NCBI GenBank assembly: GCA_902512325.1 | Contig: CABXIT010000015.1 | Location: forward strand, 1-33,552 | Reading direction: 5' to 3' | DNA: 33,552 nt | Source: an uncultured Alphaproteobacteria bacterium | GTDB lineage: Bacteria; Pseudomonadota; Alphaproteobacteria; HIMB59; GCA-002718135 | Shown: in pieces, positions 8,935-17,834 of the stretch | Layout of the letters: every line of letters begins with the position of its first letter | Numbering within the stretch: position 1 is the stretch's first letter | Made by a program: the position numbers and the translations under genes | Notes under the pieces: model-generated | What the model was told of the DNA's origin: nothing | What the model saw: the letters and a program-made list of their open reading frames with translations, nothing else | The model's database searches: none

Positions 8935-9828
8935 ATGAAATTATCTAAACTGTTTTTAATATTATCTATGCTTTTTCTTATGGCTTGCTCTGCGGCTTAT
9001 GAACAAGTGAAGGAAATTGATATCAAGGATCCTAAAACTTTCCAACAACACCTTTTGTATAATTATAAGGAGAATGCATCTTTTGAAGCTGAAAAAATGC
9101 ATGATTGGAATTCTGCAAAACTCTATTCAGAAAAAGCACTAAGAGCTCTTGATGGTGAAAAAATATACCCAGAAAAAATCACTTATTGGAAACTATCTTC
9201 TGAAAAGGCTCAGGATATTAAATCAGGTTATAATAATTTATTATCAATTTATGATGAAGCTTTTATCAAAGATCCTAAAAATCTTGCTAAAGCTATAAGT
9301 TCCCTAGATTGCTGGGCAGAACAAGAGGAAGAGAAGTGGCAAGTATGGGATATTGAAAAATGCAAAAATGACTTTCACACTTCAATGCATGATATTTATA
9401 AATTTATGACTGATTTAAATACAAAAGAAGAAGTAAAAAAAAATAATGAAGAAGAGAGTACACCTCAAGTTGTAGTGGTTACAGAAAATGAAAAAAAAGA
9501 AGTAATGCAAATTATCTATTTTGATTTTGATAATTCAAAACTTAGTCAAATTAGCAAAAATACCTTAATTGATTTTTTAAATAAAAATAAAAGAGAATTA
9601 AATAGGTACATTATTTTTGGTCATACAGATACTAAAGGTACAATCAATTATAATTTGAATCTTTCTATTAAACGTGCAGAGGCAATAAAAGAGATTTTAT
9701 TAAGTCAAGGAATCGCAGAAAAAAATGTCTCTGTATTGGGCAAAGGTGAGAATGATTTAGCAGTTGATACACCAGATAATACAAAACACCCAGCAAATAG
9801 AAGGGCTGAGATTAAAATACTAAATTAA
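8935..9828 (+). CDS. OmpA-domain outer-membrane lipoprotein (Pal-like)
   Basis: I start this at ATG 8935, not the in-frame TTG at 8905, because translation from 8935 begins at once with a lipoprotein signal MKLSKLFLILSMLFLMAC; the lipid-carrying Cys is residue 18. The protein is then 297 residues. The middle (about 20-180) has no motif I know. The C-terminal 110 residues are an OmpA-like peptidoglycan-binding domain: IIYFDFDNSKL, FGHTDTKGT, LSIKRAEAIKEIL and NRRAEIKIL, including the Asp and Arg that bind diaminopimelate. It probably tethers the outer membrane to the cell wall. No tolB or tol genes are nearby, so I do not call it Pal. Confidence 0.85.
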   Translation: MKLSKLFLILSMLFLMACSAAYEQVKEIDIKDPKTFQQHLLYNYKENASFEAEKMHDWNSAKLYSEKALRALDGEKIYPEKITYWKLSSEKAQDIKSGYNNLLSIYDEAFIKDPKNLAKAISSLDCWAEQEEEKWQVWDIEKCKNDFHTSMHDIYKFMTDLNTKEEVKKNNEEESTPQVVVVTENEKKEVMQIIYFDFDNSKLSQISKNTLIDFLNKNKRELNRYIIFGHTDTKGTINYNLNLSIKRAEAIKEILLSQGIAEKNVSVLGKGENDLAVDTPDNTKHPANRRAEIKILN

Positions 9829-9849
9829 CTTGGATTTGATTTATTTTGG

Positions 9850-9855
9850 TATAAT
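9850..9855 (+). promoter_or_regulatory. Putative -10 element (TATAAT) upstream of apaG
   Basis: A perfect TATAAT followed by GGG lies 24 bases before the apaG start codon, giving an expected leader under 20 bases. No good -35 stands at the right distance, though TTGG/TTGA-like sequences occur upstream. It suggests that apaG and trkH can be transcribed apart from the lipoprotein gene. Confidence 0.35.
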
Positions 9856-9879
9856 GGGAAAGCATAAATTAGAAAATTT

Positions 9880-10272
9880 ATGTATTCCAAAAAAACAAAA
9901 AAAATTAATATTACTGTAAACCCTTATTTTTTAGATGATCAGTCAGAACCTGACGATCAGCATTTTGTTTGGGCTTACCAAGTTACCATAGATAATCAAA
10001 GTAATGAAAAAGTTCAGCTTAAAAACAGATATTGGAAAATTATTGATTCTAATGGATCTGAGCAAGAAGTAAGAGGTGAGGGTGTAGTAGGAGAACAACC
10101 AGTTCTAAATCCTGGTGAAAAGTTTGAATATACAAGTGGAACTCCATTATCAACGCCATCTGGTTTTATGGGAGGGCATTATGAAATGGAAACAAATAAA
10201 GGTAAAAAATTTGATGCAATTATTCCTCAATTTTCGCTTGATAGTCCTTTTGTTAAAAATAATTTAAATTAA
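9880..10272 (+). CDS. apaG: ApaG protein
   Basis: A 130-residue single-domain beta-sandwich protein. The family signature is plain: FVWAYQVTIDNQS, RYWKIIDSNG, EVRGEGVVGEQPVLNPGE and FEYTSGTPLSTPSG. The start MYS matches the usual start of alphaproteobacterial ApaG. ApaG has been linked to cobalt resistance and magnesium efflux, and its fold resembles F-box/FBA domains, but its biochemical role is unclear. The trkH gene follows after 14 bases, so the two may be co-transcribed from the TATAAT at 9850. No functional link to potassium uptake is established. Confidence 0.95.
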   Translation: MYSKKTKKINITVNPYFLDDQSEPDDQHFVWAYQVTIDNQSNEKVQLKNRYWKIIDSNGSEQEVRGEGVVGEQPVLNPGEKFEYTSGTPLSTPSGFMGGHYEMETNKGKKFDAIIPQFSLDSPFVKNNLN

Positions 10273-10286
10273 TATATTATTGATAT

Positions 10287-11735
10287 ATGCGAGATTTTCG
10301 CCCTATACTTAACATACTAGGATTACTATTATGTATTGAATCTATTGCTTTATTAATTCCAATGTTTTTTGATTTAATACATAATAATGAGGATTGGAAA
10401 CAATTTTTTTTTATTAGTTCTCTTACATTTTTAATAGGTTTTGTTCTTTATATTGGTTTTAAAAAAGAAAAAATCAAAATTGATCTTCGTCAAGCTTTTT
10501 TATTAACTATTTTATCTTGGGTGCTAATAGCTTTTTTTGGTTCATTACCTTTTATATATTCAAGTTCATCATTAAACTTTACAGATGCTTTATTTGAATC
10601 AGTTAGTGGAATCACAACTACCGGATCAACAGTTATATCTGAATTAGATAATTTATCAGAGGGAATTCTTATTTGGAGATCATTGTTACAGTGGTTTGGA
10701 GGAATTGGAATAATTGTACTAGCAGTTGCTATTCTCCCAACCTTACAGATCGGTGGAATGCAATTATTACACATGGAACATGATGATCCTTATGAAAAGA
10801 CTCTACCAAAAATAAACAAATTTATTTTTGAAATAACCAGTTTGTATATAAGCCTTACAGTCATGTGCTTTTTCTCATATTATTTTTTTGGAATGAGTGC
10901 ATTTGACTCTCTAATTCATTGCATGACAACTATTTCTACTGGAGGGTTTTCAAACAAAAGTCTATCTTTTGGATATTTTGATTCTTATTCTTTAGAAAAT
11001 ATTTCTACAATATTTATGATTTTAGGAAGTTTGCCATTTGTAATATTTATTAAATTTATTCATGGTCAAAGAAAATCTATTTTTAAAGATGATCAAATAA
11101 AACTTTTTCTTTCTTTATTAATTGCAATAATCTTTATTACATTAATATGGTTAAAAAACTATTTAAGTATTGATTGGACTCAAGCACTAAGATTGGCTAC
11201 ATTTAACATTACATCGATTTTAACAGGCACTGGTTATACTTCTACAAATTATAATAATTGGGGAGGTTTCGGTTTAATTATTATTTTAATAATTATGTTT
11301 ATTGGCGGTTGCGCAGGCTCAACAACAGGAGGTATAAAAATTTTCAGATTTCAAATTTTATTTAGAGGTTTTAGGTTACAAATTAAAAAATTAACACAGC
11401 CACATGCTGTTTTTTTAATGAAATTTAATAAAAAGACAGTTACAGAAAATACATATACTTCTATTATTAGTTTTTTCTTTATTTATGTTTTGTTGTTTAT
11501 ATTAGCTGCTGGTATCTTAAGCTTTCTAGAAATAGACTTTTTAACTGCTTTATCTGCCTCTGCATCTGCAATTTCAAACGTAGGACCGGGAATTGGTGAA
11601 ATGATAGGACCTAGTGGTAACTATTCTGAAATACATGATTTAGGAAAATGGGTTCTGGCGATTACTATGTTAGTTGGCAGATTGGAAATTTTTACCATAT
11701 TAGTATTATTTTCTAAAAACTTCTGGAGAAAGTAA
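10287..11735 (+). CDS. trkH: Trk-type potassium uptake membrane subunit TrkH
   Basis: A 482-residue inner-membrane protein with many hydrophobic helices. The four pore loops that make up the potassium filter are visible in order: SGITTTGSTV, TTISTGGFSN, ILTGTGYTST and ISNVGPGIGE. SLLQWFGGIGIIVLAVAILP and GCAGSTTGGIKIFR are further TrkH/TrkG signatures. It imports K+ driven by the membrane potential and usually needs the cytoplasmic gating ring TrkA, whose gene is not in this window. Its stop codon abuts the stop of the convergent lipoprotein gene with no spacer and no terminator hairpin. Confidence 0.95.
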   Translation: MRDFRPILNILGLLLCIESIALLIPMFFDLIHNNEDWKQFFFISSLTFLIGFVLYIGFKKEKIKIDLRQAFLLTILSWVLIAFFGSLPFIYSSSSLNFTDALFESVSGITTTGSTVISELDNLSEGILIWRSLLQWFGGIGIIVLAVAILPTLQIGGMQLLHMEHDDPYEKTLPKINKFIFEITSLYISLTVMCFFSYYFFGMSAFDSLIHCMTTISTGGFSNKSLSFGYFDSYSLENISTIFMILGSLPFVIFIKFIHGQRKSIFKDDQIKLFLSLLIAIIFITLIWLKNYLSIDWTQALRLATFNITSILTGTGYTSTNYNNWGGFGLIIILIIMFIGGCAGSTTGGIKIFRFQILFRGFRLQIKKLTQPHAVFLMKFNKKTVTENTYTSIISFFFIYVLLFILAAGILSFLEIDFLTALSASASAISNVGPGIGEMIGPSGNYSEIHDLGKWVLAITMLVGRLEIFTILVLFSKNFWRK

Positions 11736-12302
11736 TTATAAAATAAACTCACCCATATATTTTATAATAAGTAACTTTGATTCATTAGATATATCATTCA
11801 AACCCTGGTAAACTAAATCATTTATAATAGTTTCTCTCTCCTGAATCGATATTAACAATCCTGATGTAGTAGATCTAGAATTTTCTACTAAGGTAGATGC
11901 AAGTAAATTTCTGGAATCATCGTATAAATTAAACTCAATTAAATAAAATAATTCGTACTTATAATTAGTTTTCTCATCGAAATTTTTTGCTTCATTATTT
12001 TGTATTTTAGTTTGAGTTAATGACGCATCTAAGATTGTAATGGTAAATATATTTTCATTACCTATTGCCTTAAAATTATCATTTACCCAATTAATTATTC
12101 TTTGAGAGGGGTCAACTTCCAAGGTATGTCCAATATATGGATTAGATATTTTTTTTTCAAAAATATTAATAATTTCAACTGAAGCAGAGAGTATATCAAA
12201 TTTGGAAAACTGATTGTTATCAAATACCACACCATCTATTTTTTCAATAGGTTGACATGAGAAAACAAATAAAAAAGTAAATAAAATAAATATTTTTTTC
12301 AT
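11736..12302 (-). CDS. Conserved lipoprotein of unknown function
   Basis: A 188-residue protein with a lipoprotein signal (MKKIFILFTFLFVFSC, lipid Cys16). The rest is soluble. The pattern (an N-terminal segment on hydrophobic strands, then DPSQRIINWVNDNF, ITILDASLTQT, a long strand YELFYLIEFNLYDDSRNLLAST, and an acidic C-terminal helix) resembles a hypothetical lipoprotein I know from other Alphaproteobacteria, with no assigned role. Its ATG overlaps the argF stop (ATGA), so it is translated with argF in the argD-argF operon. Nothing visible connects it to arginine synthesis. Confidence 0.75.
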   Translation of the reverse strand: MKKIFILFTFLFVFSCQPIEKIDGVVFDNNQFSKFDILSASVEIINIFEKKISNPYIGHTLEVDPSQRIINWVNDNFKAIGNENIFTITILDASLTQTKIQNNEAKNFDEKTNYKYELFYLIEFNLYDDSRNLLASTLVENSRSTTSGLLISIQERETIINDLVYQGLNDISNESKLLIIKYMGEFIL

Positions 12303-13183
12303 AATAAATCTAATATTATAGCTTGTTGCACAAACATTCTATTTTGAGCCTGCTCCCATACAACTGATTTGTTACTATCTAGTAACGTTGAAGATACTTC
12401 TTCATTTCTATACGCTGGAAGACAATGCATAAATATTGCATGTACGCTTGCATTTTTCATTATGTCACTATTCACTTGATAATTTTTAAAGTATCTTTTT
12501 TTTGTTGATTTTTCACCCATTGAGACCCATGCATCTGTCATCACACAATCTGCATTTTTAACACCTTCATTTATAACATTAGTAACCATTAGATTTGTAT
12601 TATTTTTTTTTAATATTTGAGACTTATTTTTATTTAAAATCTCTTTTGGCATAACTACATTTAGTTTAAATTTATACAAACATTGTAATTCTATCAAAGA
12701 TCTTAAAACATTATTGTAATCTCCTACCCAGCAAATTCTTTGACTTTTTATATTTCCTAACTTTTCATTTATTGTAAGAAAATCAGATAAAATTTGACAA
12801 GGATGACTATAGTTTGAAAGACCATTTATTATTGGTAAAACATTCAAGGAGCTTAAATTTCTAATAATATTATGATCATCATTTCTAATCATGAGTATAT
12901 CAATGAATTGTGATAATGTTCTAATAACATCTTGATAGCTTTCTCTCTTTCCAAAACCAATTGATTCAGGATTAAGTTCAATAGAATGACCTCCTAGTTT
13001 TTGAAATCCAACATTAAAACTTACTCTTGTTCTAGTTGACTCTTTTTGAAAAATCATTCCAAGCGTTTTATTTTTACATTTATTAGCAAATTTCTTTGGA
13101 ATTTTTTTAATTTGTTTTGCAGTTTTAAGTATTGCATTAAGTTTTCTGGAATTAAAATCAGCTATATCTATAAAATGTTTCAT
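12299..13183 (-). CDS. argF: Ornithine carbamoyltransferase
   Basis: Makes citrulline from ornithine and carbamoyl phosphate in arginine synthesis, in the cytoplasm. It has 294 residues, slightly short for the family. The carbamoyl-phosphate loop STRTR is at residues 49-53, HPCQ near 127, and the ornithine/catalytic motif HCLP has Cys254. FVQQAI is near the C-terminus. The start codon overlaps the argD stop by four bases and the stop overlaps the following lipoprotein gene, so three genes are tightly coupled. An argD-argF pair is common in Alphaproteobacteria. Confidence 0.95.
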   Translation of the reverse strand: MKHFIDIADFNSRKLNAILKTAKQIKKIPKKFANKCKNKTLGMIFQKESTRTRVSFNVGFQKLGGHSIELNPESIGFGKRESYQDVIRTLSQFIDILMIRNDDHNIIRNLSSLNVLPIINGLSNYSHPCQILSDFLTINEKLGNIKSQRICWVGDYNNVLRSLIELQCLYKFKLNVVMPKEILNKNKSQILKKNNTNLMVTNVINEGVKNADCVMTDAWVSMGEKSTKKRYFKNYQVNSDIMKNASVHAIFMHCLPAYRNEEVSSTLLDSNKSVVWEQAQNRMFVQQAIILDLL

Positions 13184-14355
13184 AATAATTTTTTTAAAGT
13201 TTCATCTATTATATTTATTGCTTCATCTACATGCTTTTTATTAATTATTAATGGAGGGGCCAATCTAATTACATTATCTCCAGCTGGCACAGTTAATAAT
13301 TTATTTTTTTTTAATCTATTGGATATCATTATATTATTTTGTTTTGTTTTTATACCTAGTAGTAGTCCCGCTCCTCTAACATCAACAATTTCATCATAAT
13401 GACTTTCCAAATTTTTTAAGTTTTTCCATAAATATCTAGAAATTATATCTACATTTTTTAAAAATTTTTTATTAGAAATAATTTTCAAAACTTCTCTACC
13501 AACTGATACAGCTAGAGGATTTCCTCCATAAGTTGAACCATGTTTTCCTTTAACCATTCCAATACTTGCCTTTGTTGTTGCTAAACAAGCGCCTAAAGGG
13601 AAACCTGAACCTATTCCTTTTGCTGTTGCTAAAATATCTGGTTTAATTTTTGCCCATTCATGTGAATATAATTTTCCAGACCTTCCAAAACCAGACTGAA
13701 CTTCATCTAAAAAAAGAAGAATATCATTTTTTTTACAAATCTTCTTAATAAACTTTAGAAATTTAATTGATGCAGGTTTAATACCTCCTTCACCCTGAAT
13801 AGGTTCTATTAAAATTGCTGCAGTTTCTTTATTAATATTTTTCTCTAAGGCTTGTTCATTATTAAAAGGTATATTCTTAAACCCACTCAATAAAGGTCCA
13901 AAACCTTCGGAATAAGTCTTGTTTTTTTGAGCAGATAGAGCGGCAAAGGTTCTCCCGTGAAAAGCTCCTTTAAAAGTAATAATATTTTTTTTATGTTTAT
14001 TTTTTAAATTCCAATAACTTTTTATAACCTTTAAACCACACTCTATGGCTTCAGCACCAGAGTTTGTAAAGAAAACTTTATCTGCAAATGTTTTTTTGCA
14101 TAGTTCTTTCGCAAATAGTTCTTGATTATTATTTTTATATAAATTTGATGTGTGCCATAATATTTCTGATTGTTTCTTTAAAATATTTATTAACTTAGGA
14201 TGACAATGACCAAGTGAGTTTACAGCTATACCTCCCGCAAAATCTAAATATTTTTTCCCAGAATGAGTATATAAGTAACAACCCTTACCTTTAGCAAATA
14301 CTAAGTCTCTTTGACCATATGTGGGCATAATATAGCTTTTATTTTTTATGTTCAT
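13180..14355 (-). CDS. argD: Acetylornithine aminotransferase
   Basis: PLP-dependent class III aminotransferase, 391 residues, converting N-acetylglutamate semialdehyde to N-acetylornithine. NSGAEAIE (98-105) is the cofactor phosphate region, LDEVQSGFGRSGKL (216-229) carries the PLP aspartate, and Lys246 in ATAKGIGSG is the Schiff-base lysine. GSTYGGNPLAVSVG lies further on. It may also serve in lysine synthesis as succinyl-diaminopimelate aminotransferase, as in many bacteria. It starts ten bases after the ABC-2 permease gene and overlaps argF. Confidence 0.94.
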   Translation of the reverse strand: MNIKNKSYIMPTYGQRDLVFAKGKGCYLYTHSGKKYLDFAGGIAVNSLGHCHPKLINILKKQSEILWHTSNLYKNNNQELFAKELCKKTFADKVFFTNSGAEAIECGLKVIKSYWNLKNKHKKNIITFKGAFHGRTFAALSAQKNKTYSEGFGPLLSGFKNIPFNNEQALEKNINKETAAILIEPIQGEGGIKPASIKFLKFIKKICKKNDILLFLDEVQSGFGRSGKLYSHEWAKIKPDILATAKGIGSGFPLGACLATTKASIGMVKGKHGSTYGGNPLAVSVGREVLKIISNKKFLKNVDIISRYLWKNLKNLESHYDEIVDVRGAGLLLGIKTKQNNIMISNRLKKNKLLTVPAGDNVIRLAPPLIINKKHVDEAINIIDETLKKLL

Positions 14356-14365
14356 TTTTAAAAAT

Positions 14366-15136
14366 TTAAGATTTTAATTTGTAACCCTTTTTAAACATTA
14401 AATAACATAAAAAGAATAAACAAATATTTAAAAGTATGAGAATTGATCCACCAAACAATAATTGATTATCAGACTGGCCTATAAAAGCATATCGCAAACC
14501 ATCTATATTATAAAAAAAAGGATTTATTAAAGCAAAGTTTTGCCAGAATTCTGGCAGTCTAGAGATTGAATAAAATGTACCTGATAAAAAAGTTAGAGGT
14601 AACACAACAAAATTAGTAATTCCTTGTTGTTGATCCCATTTATCAGCCCATATACCAACCATAACCCCCATACTTCCCATCATAAAACAGCCCATTAGAG
14701 TATAAAAAAATAATGCGGCATAAGAATGAATGCTAAGTGGAACAAAAAATAAAATCCCAAGAAATGTTACTAAACCACATATTACACCTCTTGCTATAGC
14801 ACCGAATATATATCCTATTGCAAGTTCATAATCAGATAATGGAGCCATTAGAATATCAACTATGTTTCCTTGAAATTTAGATTGACCTATACTGGAAGCA
14901 CCATTAGCAAATGAATTTTGAAGCATTGTCATCATTATAAGTCCTGGTGCAATAAATTCTGTCAAATTAACATTATTTATTTGATTTACCGACCTTCCTA
15001 ATGCTAATGAAAAAACAGCTAAAAATAAAAGTGAGCTAATTGCTGGCCCCACAACAGTTTGAATACCAACCTTGAGAAATCTAAATACTTCTTTTTTAAA
15101 TAAAGTATAAATACACAAATAATTATAGCTGAACAT
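14366..15136 (-). CDS. ABC-2 type transporter permease
   Basis: A 256-residue inner-membrane protein with about six hydrophobic helices. The C-terminal part LPLTFLSGTFYSISRLP followed by INPFFYNIDGLRYAFIG is the ABC-2 signature of the NodJ/YadH group. These permeases pair with a separate ATPase of the CcmA/YadG type and export lipids, polysaccharides or drugs. No such ATPase is in the window, so the partner must be encoded elsewhere. It is the first gene of the transcript that continues into argD and argF. The substrate is unknown. Confidence 0.88.
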   Translation of the reverse strand: MFSYNYLCIYTLFKKEVFRFLKVGIQTVVGPAISSLLFLAVFSLALGRSVNQINNVNLTEFIAPGLIMMTMLQNSFANGASSIGQSKFQGNIVDILMAPLSDYELAIGYIFGAIARGVICGLVTFLGILFFVPLSIHSYAALFFYTLMGCFMMGSMGVMVGIWADKWDQQQGITNFVVLPLTFLSGTFYSISRLPEFWQNFALINPFFYNIDGLRYAFIGQSDNQLLFGGSILILLNICLFFLCYLMFKKGYKLKS

Positions 15137-15183
15137 GTTTTAATACATTTTTAAAATAATAGTTTAAGATATAATTATAAATA

Positions 15184-15657
15184 ATGGATAATAAAGAAAA
15201 ATTATTAAAATATGCAATTTATTATTTAAGCAAATATTCTTCCAGTAAAAAAAATCTGGAATACATTTTAAAGAAAAAAATTAGACGATTAACTGATGAA
15301 AAAAAAATAAGATTTCAACTATATAAAGAAATAAAATTTATTATTGATAAATTAGAGCAACTCAAACTTATAAATGATACAATATATGCTGAATCAAAAA
15401 TAAATGCACTTTTAAATCAAGTAAAATCGAAACATTATATAAAGCAATATCTTATTCGTAAAGGTATTGATGCCAAATTAGCAGATGAACAGATCTCTTT
15501 ATTTTATGAAAAAAATCAAAATTTAGAAAAAGAAAATGCTTTAAAATTTGCAAAGAAAAGAAATTTACTAAATGATAATACAGATTATGAAAAAAAACTC
15601 TCAAAAATGGCAAGGGCTGGTTTTAGCTATGATATAGTGAAGGGCATATTAAAATAG
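15184..15657 (+). CDS. recX: Regulatory protein RecX
   Basis: A 157-residue, lysine-rich, all-helical protein. The opening LLKYAIYYLSKYSSSKKNLEYIL, then LEQLKLINDTIYAES and KHYIKQYLIRKGID, and the end MARAGFSYDIVKGIL match RecX helix-triplet repeats. RecX binds RecA filaments and limits their growth. recA is not in the window. A TATAAT at 15170-15175 is only eight bases before the ATG, which would give an almost leaderless mRNA. It converges on the AI-2E transporter gene with one base between their ends. Confidence 0.85.
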   Translation: MDNKEKLLKYAIYYLSKYSSSKKNLEYILKKKIRRLTDEKKIRFQLYKEIKFIIDKLEQLKLINDTIYAESKINALLNQVKSKHYIKQYLIRKGIDAKLADEQISLFYEKNQNLEKENALKFAKKRNLLNDNTDYEKKLSKMARAGFSYDIVKGILK

Positions 15658-15658
15658 A

Positions 15659-16669
15659 TTAGTTTTTAAGGTGAATTTTTCCCTCCAATAATCTTGCTAT
15701 CTGCTTTGTTGACTCAAATCTCTCAAAAGTAACTCTAATAATTGCAGTAAGGGGTGCTGCTAAAAGAACACCTATAATGCCCCATATCATTCCCCAAAAT
15801 ATTAGAGATAGTATTATAGTAATAGGGTGTAGCCCAAAAGCATCTCCAAATATCTTTGGCTCTATTACATTGCCTATAATCTGATGGATAATTGCTGGTA
15901 AAAAAATTATTAACAGAACTGAAGATAAATCCGTATATTGTAAAATAGCAATGGGAATGGGAAGAAGAACAGCAATAATTGATCCAACTACTGGAATAAA
16001 GTTAAGTATAAAAGTTAATGATCCAAAAATAAATGCTAGTTCCAATCCCAAAAACCAATATATTAATCCAGCTGCTACACCTGTTATTGAAGAAGTAATA
16101 AATTTAGTAAAAATATATTTTTTAACATGACTAATAATATCATTCCATTCAGGAGATGTATTTATAGACTTTTTTCCTAATAATAAAAAAAGAGTCATAA
16201 TTATTACTAAAACTAACTTTGAAATAAAATTGGCACTATTACTTAAAATAGTTGATGCCCAATCAAGTAAAGGAAGTGTATTAAGGGAGTTTCTTATTGT
16301 ATCTCTATCTATTTCTATATTAAATTCTTTCAATTCAGAAATAGCAATATCAATTAATATTAATACTTTGTTATTATAATCATTCGCAGATTGTAAAAAA
16401 GTGATAACTGAAGAGCCTATAAAAGGAACAATGATTATAAATAAAAAAACTATAAGGCAAAGACTCACAAAAACCGCGACTATTCTATGAACATGTAAAT
16501 AATCAATTTGATAATCAATAATTGGATCAATTAGAATGCGAATTAATAAAGCAATTACTAGGGGAACTAAAAAAGGTTGTGCAAAATTCAAAATAAAAGC
16601 AACAGCAATACTTGCAATAATAAAAAGAGAACCTGTAACAATTCTATTTGTTTCTAAGGTTTGTTTCAT
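15659..16669 (-). CDS. AI-2E family transporter (PerM-like membrane protein)
   Basis: A 336-residue protein with about seven to eight hydrophobic helices. Features of the family are the N-terminal double-helix segment, a polar central loop (about residues 95-150), ITGVAAGLIYWFLGLELAF, FIPVVGSIIAVLLPIPIA, and the C-terminal IIGNVIEPKIFGDAFGLHPITIILSLIFWG. Members have been assigned to autoinducer-2 export or sodium/proton antiport, and the substrate here is unknown. Its ATG overlaps the stop of the MscS gene, so the two membrane proteins are translated together. Confidence 0.9.
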   Translation of the reverse strand: MKQTLETNRIVTGSLFIIASIAVAFILNFAQPFLVPLVIALLIRILIDPIIDYQIDYLHVHRIVAVFVSLCLIVFLFIIIVPFIGSSVITFLQSANDYNNKVLILIDIAISELKEFNIEIDRDTIRNSLNTLPLLDWASTILSNSANFISKLVLVIIMTLFLLLGKKSINTSPEWNDIISHVKKYIFTKFITSSITGVAAGLIYWFLGLELAFIFGSLTFILNFIPVVGSIIAVLLPIPIAILQYTDLSSVLLIIFLPAIIHQIIGNVIEPKIFGDAFGLHPITIILSLIFWGMIWGIIGVLLAAPLTAIIRVTFERFESTKQIARLLEGKIHLKN

Positions 16670-17799
16670 TTTGAGGATTTTGGATTGAATATCTCAGTTT
16701 TTTCAACTGGAAAAGACTCAACATACAAAGATTGACTAGGAAAGGCAAAACCAGCTTTATTTGATTCAACTATTTCTATAATAGAAACTGCTAACTCTTC
16801 CTTAATTTTTAAAAACTCTGACCAATCATTTGTAACGGTAAATACCTGAACTAACATATCTATTGAACTATCAGAAAAACTATCTATTCGAACAAAAAAA
16901 CCACTGTTATCATTTTTTGCAAAATCGTTATTCTCTTTAATTAATTTAGTTAGCTGATCTCTAATTTTTTTTAATTGATCAATATTAGTTTTGTATTCAA
17001 GACCTATAAGCCATCGAATTCTTCTATGATGTCTTCTTGAATAGTTAGTAACAGATTGTTCTGCAAATTTATAATTAGGTATCATTACTGGAGTTGAATC
17101 AAACCTTCTAACTAAAGTTGATCTAAAACCTATTTGCTCAACTACACCTTCAACTTCATTAGATACTAAAATCACATCACCTATAGTAAATCTTTTTTCC
17201 ATTAAAATCATTATACCGCTGATTAGATTTTTAAATAAATCTTGTGCTCCCAATGCTACAGCGACACCAAACAATCCTAATCCAGCTATAACAGGTCCAA
17301 CTTTAATTCCCCAAAGTTCTAAAACTGCCACAATTCCAAGAACAATAATAATGATTTCTAATCCTTTTAAAGTCCAATTAACAAGTGGTTTAGAAATTTT
17401 ATCTTCAAAATTTTTTATAATATAAGAAAATGGACTAACTAGTTGATGAAGTAACCAGAAAATAAAAACTGTAATTAAAGTTCTGTTTAATAAATCAATA
17501 AAGTCTTGCACTTCTATCGATAGTTCAATGTATGAAGTTGCAATAAAAAACCCTAAAACAATAGGAAGAAACTTTAATGGTCCTTCAATTACCTCTACAA
17601 CAGTGTTATCGATTTTAGTTGAAGTTCTATTTACTAACTTATTTAATTTACTTATAATAAATCTAGCAAATAACCTTCGTAAAACATAAAATATTAAAAA
17701 AATTATAAAACCTATTATGATTTCAGAGGCATTTAAACCAAAAACACCTTCATTCCACACTTCTGAAAAAAGTTTCTTAAAACTATTGATAGCTTCCAT
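16666..17799 (-). CDS. MscS-family mechanosensitive channel
   Basis: A 377-residue inner-membrane protein with about four N-terminal helices. The pore-lining helix and following beta domain are clear: GLFGVAVALGAQDLFKNLISG, then KRFTIGDVILV, EGVVEQIGFRSTLVRRFD and VMIPNYKFAEQSVTNYSRR. MscS channels open under membrane tension and release solutes on osmotic downshock. It is longer than E. coli MscS (286 residues) because of extra N-terminal helices. Divergent from the glutathione peroxidase gene, with 35 bases between start codons that hold both promoters. Confidence 0.93.
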   Translation of the reverse strand: MEAINSFKKLFSEVWNEGVFGLNASEIIIGFIIFLIFYVLRRLFARFIISKLNKLVNRTSTKIDNTVVEVIEGPLKFLPIVLGFFIATSYIELSIEVQDFIDLLNRTLITVFIFWLLHQLVSPFSYIIKNFEDKISKPLVNWTLKGLEIIIIVLGIVAVLELWGIKVGPVIAGLGLFGVAVALGAQDLFKNLISGIMILMEKRFTIGDVILVSNEVEGVVEQIGFRSTLVRRFDSTPVMIPNYKFAEQSVTNYSRRHHRRIRWLIGLEYKTNIDQLKKIRDQLTKLIKENNDFAKNDNSGFFVRIDSFSDSSIDMLVQVFTVTNDWSEFLKIKEELAVSIIEIVESNKAGFAFPSQSLYVESFPVEKTEIFNPKSSK

Positions 17800-17834
17800 A
17801 TTATATTTATCTATAAATTATAATTATTATTATC

